Source: Pinguiococcus pyrenoidosus (lineage: Eukaryota; Sar; Pinguiophyceae; Pinguiochrysidales; Pinguiochrysidaceae). From it: a stretch of DNA of 13,587 nt. Below are positions 7,530 through 13,587 of the stretch, piece after piece. The position numbers were made by a program, and so were the translations under genes. The stretch's first letter is position 1. Every line of letters starts with the position of its first letter. The notes under the pieces are model-generated. The model had not been told where the DNA came from. It saw only the letters and a program-made list of their open reading frames with translations, and did no database searches. Location of the stretch: the NCBI GenBank assembly GCA_019677205.1, contig JAAMXY010001998.1, positions 1 through 13,587 on the forward strand. The letters are read 5' to 3'.

Positions 7530-7727
7530 GGCGATTCCTGGGCCGTCCGCGCCTTGAGCTCGCCACCGCCACCGCGAGCGCCTCGCAATCCGGCGTCGAA
7601 AGCGCGCGAGAGACTCTCTGCCATAAACGGGATATTGCGCTGTAGGATGCGCGCGTAATCTCCGGTTCGGAAGCGGCCAAATGAAAAGCCGAGACTCGCG
7701 CTACTTTAAAATAGAAATGGATGGTGG

Positions 7728-7738
7728 GGTTCGAATCC
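7728..7738 (+). ncRNA. Isolated tRNA-like B box / T-arm (GGTTCGAATCC)
   Basis: The 11 bases match the eukaryotic B-box consensus GGTTCGANTCC exactly. Around them, GTGGG ... CCCAT can form a 5-bp T-arm-like stem with an 8-nt loop (one more than normal), followed by CTACCCGC, which looks like an acceptor 3' strand. I find no matching 5' strand (GCGGGTA or CGGGTAG), no D arm and no convincing A box within about 130 bases on either side. It is a tRNA remnant, a lone TFIIIC site, or chance. Confidence 0.2.
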
Positions 7739-7833
7739 CATCTACCCGCGAAGGATGAAAACAAGCTTGGATGGTGGGACGGACGGAAACCTCGGGAGCG
7801 CAAAACGATCCGCATTTTGCGTTCCCATCGAAC

Positions 7834-8006
7834 GGCGCGAAAGATCCACCGCGCGTGCGCAGTTGCATTCGTCGGCCGATATTTTTGTGCCTCTGCGATG
7901 CCGTTGCGAAGCTATAGACCACCGCACGCGCTCTGGCGCGAAAAGGGCGGTTTCGCGCGCTTAAAGCACCGGTGACAGACCGTGGTGCGCAGCCCTTTTC
8001 GCGCGC
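7834..8006. promoter_or_regulatory. Cluster of four E2F-like TTTCGCGC elements
   Basis: GGCGCGAAA (7834-7842), GGCGCGAAAA (7935-7944), TTTCGCGCGC (7951-7960) and TTTTCGCGCGC (7996-8006) all contain TTTCGCGC on one strand, matching the E2F core TTTSGCGC. The last three fall within 72 bp, just before the ATG at 8050. The related GCGCCAAA form occurs elsewhere in this GC-rich window, including in coding sequence, so clustering rather than presence is the signal. Confidence 0.35.
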
Positions 8007-8049
8007 TTTTTATCAAGCGCCTCGGAACGGGCGTTCGCTTTGGAAGAGC

Positions 8050-11000
8050 ATGGACAAGTTTCACACGAAGCGCCTCAGGCTCCTCGAGCGCAACTGGCAC
8101 CAGCTCAGCGTGGAGGACTGTGCTTCCAAATGCGCTTCGCGACCGACACTGAAAGATGCTGCGTTTCGGCGCAGAAGAAGACAGCGAAGGCGGAGTCTGT
8201 CGCCTTTGGAGAGCGCCAAAGTTTACGACATCCTCGACAGCGAGAATGCACAGCTACCGGTCTTCCAGTCCGTCAGCTCGGTGCTCAACTTTACTCATCA
8301 CGTCGGCACGGATCCGGAGGCGGAGCTGCTGGTGCTGAAGGCGATTCTCAAGCGCGAAATGGCGCTTTCGCACCTGCGAGACTTGTGCGGACAGCTTATC
8401 CGGGGCGATACCGAGTCTCTGTATGTGCAGGATGGCAGTGGGATTCTAGATGTGCTGGCGCGCGTACGCAATCAGACGGTGGACGTCGTAGAAGCCGTGC
8501 AGCAATGGAGAGACGTGGCGGTCCCGAGCCCGACGGATCCGTCGCGACCGTTCATGTGGCGTCGGAAAAACTACGTGATCAAGATGACGCAGGACTGTGA
8601 TTTCCTCGCCAGTGTGCAACCCCTCGTAGAGGCGTTGGGCGTCGAGCCAGCCCGGCTACGCAGGAATCCCTTGATGCTTGAGAGCTCCCTCGATCGCGAG
8701 GCGGAAGCGACCGTCTCCGCGATCGAACTGGAGCCCCACGTCGTCCCCTTCAAGGCCCGGTTGCAGACCTGCCATCAGCTCCTCCGCCAAGAGCTCGCTA
8801 CGCACACGGAGGCAACTCCCGAAGCCCCGGGCTTGGAGGAAGCTGACTCGCAGACCGAAGTGGAAGAAGCGGCCATTCGCTCGCTGATGCAGGCGCACGA
8901 CAAGCACGTGCGCGAAGGAGAGCTGCGCCTAAGCAATGTGCGCATGCTCTCTCAGTGGCGCAGAGTGGCGGAAAGCCAGCTGTCGCTGCTGAGAAAGAGC
9001 ATGGACGAGCTTCATATGGATCACTGCAATCGCCGCCATGCGCTGGAGATCCGCTTGACTGATGTGGACTGGAACCCGAGACCATCGCCCGCCGCCAAGT
9101 CTCAAGCACCGGCGCAGCCGAAGAGCCAAAAAACGGCAGTCAGGGCTGCACAGCTTGCTCCAAAGCCCCACCAGGAGTCAAGCGCATCTGAGGGGGAAGG
9201 AGCGCCGACCTCGTCCGCGTCGTCGGCGTTTCCCATGAACAGCGAGGCCCAGCATTCAGCTTCCGATGCCGGAGAAGGGACTCGACGAAAGGCTGGACGA
9301 AAGCGTGGTCGGAAGGATCAAAGGCTCTTGGTGAAAGTGCGCGCCGAGGAATTGGTTCACGCCTGTAAGGAGGCCGATGCACCGGCCGCGCACCAGCTTG
9401 TGGCAAGTGCGGTCCTGTCCATCTTGTCCGGTGGAGACAAGTTGCCCAGCTCCTTCACGTGGCGTCATTTCCGAGACAGGATCCTCGATGATCCAGACGC
9501 ACTCCTCAAGCAGCTACACGAGGTTGACCACGGAGGGCAGCAGCTGTCGAACGCGGACGCCATTCAAGATGTGTTGAGCGTGCTGGATCCTTTCGAAATC
9601 GAGCATGCGGCCATCACAAGCCTCCTGGAGTGGGCACGAGCTGCCGCGGGTGGCGCTACGAAGTCTCAGAAGCGCCAAAACAGGCAGAGAAAGCCACGCG
9701 CGCTCGCGCCGAAGACAATGGTCGCTGAGAAGCTCTACTCGAAGAGGATCCTGATCAAGGGAGTGGAGTACTTTGTGTCAGCCTTCCTCCGAGGTCCGCA
9801 TCAGCGGCTTCTTGTCAAAGTTTACCATCCGGACAGCTCGAAGGAAGGCCGCTTAACTGTCCATGTGAAGGATCTGCGCAAGGTCATTTGCAATGCCGAG
9901 CATCCAGTCGAGAGGCTACGCAGATGGGCTGAGAATCATCTGGTCGACAACCTCTCCGTCACTCCGCTCGGGGCAGGTGGGAAGCTTCGCATAAGCATCT
10001 CCTCGACTGCGTTCGGGGCACCTTCCGCGATCAGAGCATTGAGGCAAAGTGGAAGGACGACGGAGAAGTCGCAGCAGGAAGAGCTGAACCGAGGAAGTTT
10101 GGAAGAGCCCGTGCAGAAGAGTGCGCACACCGAAGGCAACCGCGTTGTCAGCGAGAAGGCCTGTGGAGCACTCTTGGAACACCAGTTGGCGCAGTCGAGA
10201 GCGAAGGAGCGCCATGAAGACTACGCTCCCTCGTCCATTCCAGCTGCTTCGTCAAGTGCTGATCCAAGTCCCTCTCCCCAAGATGCTGCCGTCGGTACGT
10301 CGGAAGCAGCCAACGAGTACGACGAGGAGGACTTCGAGGCGCTTTCTCCCATGAACGGGTCGAGCAAGGCATCGGACCCGCAGCCACAGGAGGATTCCAA
10401 AAACACGATGGTGAAGTCAACGGAAAGCTCTTCAGATGATGTGCCGGAGGCGTCGACGCCGCCATCAAGTCCTCGAAACGAAGGGGATGCATGTGACGAC
10501 CAGCGCACGGAGTGGACGCACGTGCCGGGGGCAGAACCAAGGGCACTGGCCCAGGCGGAAGAGTTGCAGCAGGCGATCCTGCCGCAAGATGCGGAGGGAG
10601 ACTCAGCAACCTCTCACGACGACGACACCAGGGACAATTCTTACGAAGACGAGTTTGAGGCATGCTCTCCGCACTCTGCGATGCGATCCGAGACAGCACC
10701 AGAAAGTTTCTCAGACGCGATCGTGACAGCGACAAGCAAGGCGCCTGCAAAGGAGGAGACGTCTGCAAAGGAGGAGACGTCTGCAGGGGAAGCGGTTGAG
10801 GGTCTAGCACCACGTGGTGGTATTGGGAGCGACGCCGAGGCTGACGAAGTCGTGGATGACGAAGCTGGCGCCAGACAGGATGAGCCTCTGAGCATCCCGA
10901 GCAGCGTAAGCCCTAATGAAAACCAAAAGGAAACGAGCGATGCCGAAGCAAGCGAGCTGCAGAACGGCGGTGATGCACTGGGTGCCGAAAAAGCGAGCAG

Positions 11001-12294
11001 CGTTGGTGAAGAAGAAGAAGAAGACGACGAAGAAGAAGAAGAAGGAGGAGGAGGAGGAGAAGGAGAAGGAGAAGAAGACGAAGAAGGAGAAGAAGAAGAA
11101 GCAGAAGAAGACGAAGAAGAAGAAGACGAAGAAGGAGAAGGACAAGGAGAAGAAGACGAAGAAGGAGAAGAAGAAGCAGAAGAAGAAGCAGAAGAAGCTC
11201 GCGGAATGGCAACGGGAGAAGCTGATTTGGGACCACATGATAAGGACGGCGAGAGCAATCATGTGGCTAGTGGCGCACTACAGAGCAGAAGCGAATCCGC
11301 TGGCGACGTTGATGATTTTGAGGCGCCGGCGCATGCGCCGCCAACGCATGACACTGCAGGACCGGATGAGGCCGTTGCGCCGTCGGATGGAGGCCACACA
11401 GCTGATACTGCAGCTACCGGAGATGCCGGAGACAAGGACGCTGTTGAGAGCTGTGCCGAGGTTCCGGACCACACGTCGGAAGTGGGGAATGAGGGAGAGC
11501 CATCGAGCAGCTTGTCTGATCCGTCCTTAGCATTCGATGCGAGTTCCGATGGGACCAGCGCCCAAGAAGCGGCATCGTCAGATCCCCGCACCGATTCGGA
11601 CAAGCAACAGGCCGAAACCACGAAACTTTCCGCCGCTCTGTCAAGTCCGGATCTTCATTCCACTGAACCTGCTGTCGAGCCTGCAGCTCCGACAAGCGTT
11701 GACGCGAACGATATGGACACAGCAGCCTCCGATGACTACGAGGACGAAGGCTTCGAAGCAGTTTCTCCGGTGCATGAAAGAGGGCAAGTAGGGTCGAAAC
11801 AACGCTCGGAGGACATGGATCGTGACCCGCCTGCGACTTTAGCGGAAGGCGATGGGGAAGTGTTGCCAGCATCACACATGGGAGCCGCTTCCAAGGTTGA
11901 GACTGCTGAAGATGGAAACGTCGAAGAAAAAGCGTCGGCATCCGCAGGGGCAGATCATGCAGCGTTTGAAGAAGATGCTGATACGAATGCAGATGCAGCA
12001 GAAGTATCTGGAGAAGCAGCATCCGCGGCAGCAGCATCCGCAGCAGAAGCAGCCAATGCAGATGTAGGTGACGAGAACCTTATACCCGAACCGTCATTCC
12101 AAGCTAGCACGACTTCGATCGCTACCGAGTCGTCAGACGAAGGCGATGCCGCAGGCGATGACTACGCAGGCGATGACTACGACGAGGAATTCGAGCAAGC
12201 CTCTTCCCATGCTGCTCAAGATTCCAAGACAGGCTCAGTGACTGCTTCTCCAGCGGTGGCGTCGAACAATGAAGATGGACCGGTGGGGCAATGA
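8050..12294 (+). CDS. Unrecognised 1414-residue protein: helical N-terminal half, long acidic tail with repeated Y..FE..SP motif
   Basis: One uninterrupted frame from ATG 8050 (first ATG after an in-frame TAG at 7915) to TGA 12292-12294. Residues 1-360 are charged and mostly helical, with a basic RRRRQRRRSLSPLE patch and an aromatic segment near 167-187 (PFMWRRKNYVIKM). After a Ser/Ala linker a Lys/Arg-rich helical region follows. Residues 562-655 look like a beta-rich module (RILIKGVEYFVSAFL ... LLVKVYHPD ... LRISIS). From about 700 on, the chain is acidic, Ser/Ala-rich and probably disordered. It carries repeated [DN]-x-Y-[DE]-[DE]-x(0,1)-F-E motifs near 755, 863, 1228 and 1375, a degenerate copy at 1086, a twofold AKEETS repeat and a Glu/Asp/Gly run at 987-1049. 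I assign no family. A scaffold or cytoskeleton-linked role is only a guess. No introns are needed. Confidence 0.85.
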   Translation: MDKFHTKRLRLLERNWHQLSVEDCASKCASRPTLKDAAFRRRRRQRRRSLSPLESAKVYDILDSENAQLPVFQSVSSVLNFTHHVGTDPEAELLVLKAILKREMALSHLRDLCGQLIRGDTESLYVQDGSGILDVLARVRNQTVDVVEAVQQWRDVAVPSPTDPSRPFMWRRKNYVIKMTQDCDFLASVQPLVEALGVEPARLRRNPLMLESSLDREAEATVSAIELEPHVVPFKARLQTCHQLLRQELATHTEATPEAPGLEEADSQTEVEEAAIRSLMQAHDKHVREGELRLSNVRMLSQWRRVAESQLSLLRKSMDELHMDHCNRRHALEIRLTDVDWNPRPSPAAKSQAPAQPKSQKTAVRAAQLAPKPHQESSASEGEGAPTSSASSAFPMNSEAQHSASDAGEGTRRKAGRKRGRKDQRLLVKVRAEELVHACKEADAPAAHQLVASAVLSILSGGDKLPSSFTWRHFRDRILDDPDALLKQLHEVDHGGQQLSNADAIQDVLSVLDPFEIEHAAITSLLEWARAAAGGATKSQKRQNRQRKPRALAPKTMVAEKLYSKRILIKGVEYFVSAFLRGPHQRLLVKVYHPDSSKEGRLTVHVKDLRKVICNAEHPVERLRRWAENHLVDNLSVTPLGAGGKLRISISSTAFGAPSAIRALRQSGRTTEKSQQEELNRGSLEEPVQKSAHTEGNRVVSEKACGALLEHQLAQSRAKERHEDYAPSSIPAASSSADPSPSPQDAAVGTSEAANEYDEEDFEALSPMNGSSKASDPQPQEDSKNTMVKSTESSSDDVPEASTPPSSPRNEGDACDDQRTEWTHVPGAEPRALAQAEELQQAILPQDAEGDSATSHDDDTRDNSYEDEFEACSPHSAMRSETAPESFSDAIVTATSKAPAKEETSAKEETSAGEAVEGLAPRGGIGSDAEADEVVDDEAGARQDEPLSIPSSVSPNENQKETSDAEASELQNGGDALGAEKASSVGEEEEEDDEEEEEGGGGGEGEGEEDEEGEEEEAEEDEEEEDEEGEGQGEEDEEGEEEAEEEAEEARGMATGEADLGPHDKDGESNHVASGALQSRSESAGDVDDFEAPAHAPPTHDTAGPDEAVAPSDGGHTADTAATGDAGDKDAVESCAEVPDHTSEVGNEGEPSSSLSDPSLAFDASSDGTSAQEAASSDPRTDSDKQQAETTKLSAALSSPDLHSTEPAVEPAAPTSVDANDMDTAASDDYEDEGFEAVSPVHERGQVGSKQRSEDMDRDPPATLAEGDGEVLPASHMGAASKVETAEDGNVEEKASASAGADHAAFEEDADTNADAAEVSGEAASAAAASAAEAANADVGDENLIPEPSFQASTTSIATESSDEGDAAGDDYAGDDYDEEFEQASSHAAQDSKTGSVTASPAVASNNEDGPVGQ
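10747..10782 (+). repeat. Tandem 18-bp repeat, two exact copies
   Basis: GCAAAGGAGGAGACGTCT occurs twice back to back (10747-10764 and 10765-10782), encoding AKEETS twice. A partial third begins GCA then diverges to GGGGAA. It is a recent in-frame duplication in the acidic tail. Confidence 0.9.
11008..11198 (+). repeat. Polypurine (GAA/GGA/GAC) tract of about 190 nt
   Basis: Almost all bases are A or G on the plus strand; the few pyrimidines come from GAC and GCA codons. In the gene's frame it encodes a Glu/Asp/Gly run (residues 987-1049). In the +1 frame it encodes Lys-rich sequence. Such GAA-type tracts can form triplex DNA and tend to change length. Confidence 0.9.
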
Positions 12295-12401
12295 TTGGTG
12301 GCGGACAACAACTTCACCGAAGGAAAGATCCCGATGCAGCGCCGCGAGTGGGCCCCGCACTTTTCGCCAGCGTCATCAAGAGGCTTTCTTCGGTCGCAAG
12401 G

Positions 12402-13587
12402 TCAGCGAGTGGAGACCTGGTCGTCGCTACCTAGTTCTAGCTTTAGCTTCTCGCCCAGGGCCACGTCAACTGCCTTTCCTTTTCCTTGCTGTGACCTCTG
12501 ACGGGATGCTCTCCCAGACTTTTTCTTCCTCTTCTTCAGCAGCGGTCCTGACAAGATGATCCACTCTCCACCGCGGAGCACCGTCGGATCTGTAAGCTCT
12601 ATCTTCGTCATGCTCTTTGGATCATCCGTTGACCTCTGGACAACGCTCATGTGCTCTATTGACGAAAGCCCTGCGCATCTTCGAAGCCCTGCGGAAAGGT
12701 AGTCGACGAACGTCGAAGTGAGCTTCCACGGAGAAGAGGAAAATAAAAAAGGTCCCTGAAGACCAGCTCGAGACACGGACCTTCTTTGACGCTCCACATT
12801 GGCGCGAAGCGATCAAGCTGGGCTTGTCCCAGCGGCTGTATGACTGAAGCTGCGGCAGCAGCACTCTTTGGCGCCTCGTCTGCTCCCATCTCCTTCTTGC
12901 TCATCACGTGGGCGATGGAGACCTCCACGAACTTGTCCTTGGCAGAGGACGATACGGCCCGCAGCACATCCTGACCAGCTGCACCTCGCTCCGTGGTCTC
13001 CTCCGTCTCCATCCTCGGCTCACAAGAGCTTTGCAGCGATCCCCTTCGCTTCAAGATCCCTTTCGTCCCATCATGTTTGGGGTCTTGTAAAGACTGCGCG
13101 GCAGAGCTGCTCGCAGCCTTGACTCTCTTCCGGCACGTGGGAATCGCTTCCAGCTCCTCCTTCTTCGCCGCCGAGCCGGCGCTTCTGGCAGGCGCTGTGG
13201 CAGCAAGCGACGCCCGTGATCGCGACACGTACAAGTCCACGTAGGTGTTCTTGTGGCCGAGGGACCGAGAGCGCGGCATGGTCGCGCAGGTGTGCAACAT
13301 GCTTCTCGGCCGGGTGACGGATCTTCCTCGCGCCGTGTTTCTGGTCTGCCCCAAGCTCTCGCTGCGCACCCACTTCCCAAAGGACTCTGTGCGGCGTAGG
13401 TTGAAGGACTGGCGACGGAAGCGCTTCTCTTTGATGCTCTGGATCCGATCGTACAGGTCAGTCCCTTCGTTCTTGTCCACTTCCCGCCGCCGTCGCGCTC
13501 CTGCCGCTCTCGCTGCGGCGCTTTTCTTGGTCTGCTTCCTCGCGGCGGCCACCAGATCGAAGTCCGGTCGCTCGTACAGACTACACG
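12402..13587 (-). CDS. Unrecognised Arg/Ser-rich protein, 5' end beyond the right edge
   Basis: The frame is open from the right edge (first readable residues CSLYERPDFDLVAAARK), so the true start lies outside. Exon A runs 13587-12781 and exon B 12688-12402, joined in phase 1, giving roughly 360 visible residues. Exon A is very basic and holds repeated R-x-x-S or R-x-S motifs (RRQSF, RRTESFG, VRSESLG, RGRSV, RPRSM, PRSRSLG) typical of basophilic-kinase or 14-3-3 targets, then a disordered Ser/Ala/Lys region. Exon B contains LTDPTVLRGGEWIILSGPLL followed by KKRKKKSG, a hydrophobic strand pair with a strong nuclear-localisation-like patch. Without splicing, exon A would continue to a stop at 12656, giving a less convincing C terminus (ending GFEDAQGFRQ). 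The gene converges on the 1414-residue gene with 107 bp between stops. Function unknown; a nuclear or cytoskeletal phosphoprotein is possible. Confidence 0.65.
12689..12780 (-). other. Predicted intron in the right-edge gene
   Basis: Donor AAAGAAG/GTCCGT and acceptor ACCTTTCCGCAG/GG, phase 1, 92 nt. The acceptor is good; the donor departs from the GTR pattern of the other introns. Splicing links the basic exon to the frame holding GGEWIILSGPLLKKRKKK. An alternative acceptor GCGCAG/GG, 15 nt downstream, keeps the same frame. Confidence 0.45.

Larger units (their letters stand above)
7530..8049. promoter_or_regulatory. Divergent intergenic region between CNOT2 and the 1414-residue gene
   Basis: This 520-bp gap must hold promoters for both flanking genes. 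It contains four TTTCGCGC-type elements (7834-8006) and a B-box-like sequence (7728-7738). No TATA element is convincing. On the plus strand an in-frame TAG at 7915-7917 precedes the ATG at 8050, with no other ATG between them. On the minus strand a second open frame with an ATG at 7624 could be an alternative CNOT2 N terminus. Confidence 0.5.

Noticed and set aside
7972-8049. GTG start at 7972 giving a longer 1440-residue protein
   Set aside because: A eukaryotic gene is expected to use ATG; the first in-frame ATG after the TAG at 7915 is at 8050, and the extra segment holds an E2F-like element.
10808-10819. CACCACGTGGTG palindrome containing an E-box
   Set aside because: It lies inside coding sequence of the acidic tail and a single 12-bp palindrome is expected by chance at this scale.
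11327-11340. CGGCGCATGCGCCG 14-bp palindrome
   Set aside because: Coding sequence with a GC-rich composition that readily makes such palindromes; no repeat elsewhere in the window.
1-13587. Mobile elements, CRISPR arrays, rRNA or bacterial operon structure
   Set aside because: No transposase, terminal repeats, regularly spaced repeats or rRNA sequence seen; introns and CNOT2 show it is a eukaryotic nuclear region.

Overview
The window is eukaryotic nuclear DNA, most likely from an alga with a compact, GC-rich genome. Two genes anchor this. One encodes a CCR4-NOT subunit of the NOT2 (CNOT2) family, which is eukaryote-specific. The other encodes a double-GTPase ribosome-assembly factor (EngA/Der), a bacterial-type protein that eukaryotes normally keep for plastids; it carries a hydrophobic N-terminal extension and an intron. 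Short GT-AG introns (about 46-197 nt) are needed to make several reading frames continuous. The red or stramenopile lineage is my guess, not something the sequence proves.

Seven genes lie in strictly alternating orientation. (1) 1-439, minus: start of a small membrane protein cut by the left edge, weakly like the CYBC1/EROS chaperone family. (2) 841-1296, plus: secreted saposin-like protein resembling the N-terminal domain of MANF/ARMET, possibly spliced on to 1704. (3) 1765-3481, minus: EngA/Der, two exons. (4) 3881-4867, plus: unrecognised 328-residue protein rich in CDK-type sites, with an E2F-like element just upstream. (5) 5328-7529, minus: CNOT2, three exons. (6) 8050-12294, plus: unrecognised 1414-residue protein with a helical N-terminal half and a long acidic tail carrying a dispersed Y..FE..SP motif. 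(7) 12402-13587, minus: Arg/Ser-rich protein cut by the right edge, with one predicted intron.

The arrangement gives three divergent gaps (440-840, 3482-3880, 7530-8049) that must hold the promoters, and three convergent gaps (about 60, 460 and 107 bp between stops). The third divergent gap has four TTTCGCGC-type elements and a lone tRNA-like B box. The 4868-5327 gap has a GCN/CCCAGC minisatellite. The acidic gene contains a polypurine tract of about 190 nt.

I see no mobile element, CRISPR array, rRNA or intact tRNA. The genes do not form a pathway: mRNA decay, organelle translation and a probable ER protein sit side by side as in an ordinary euchromatic region. The most unusual items are the MANF-like protein, the dispersed motif in the 1414-residue protein, and the possible cell-cycle gene at 3881.
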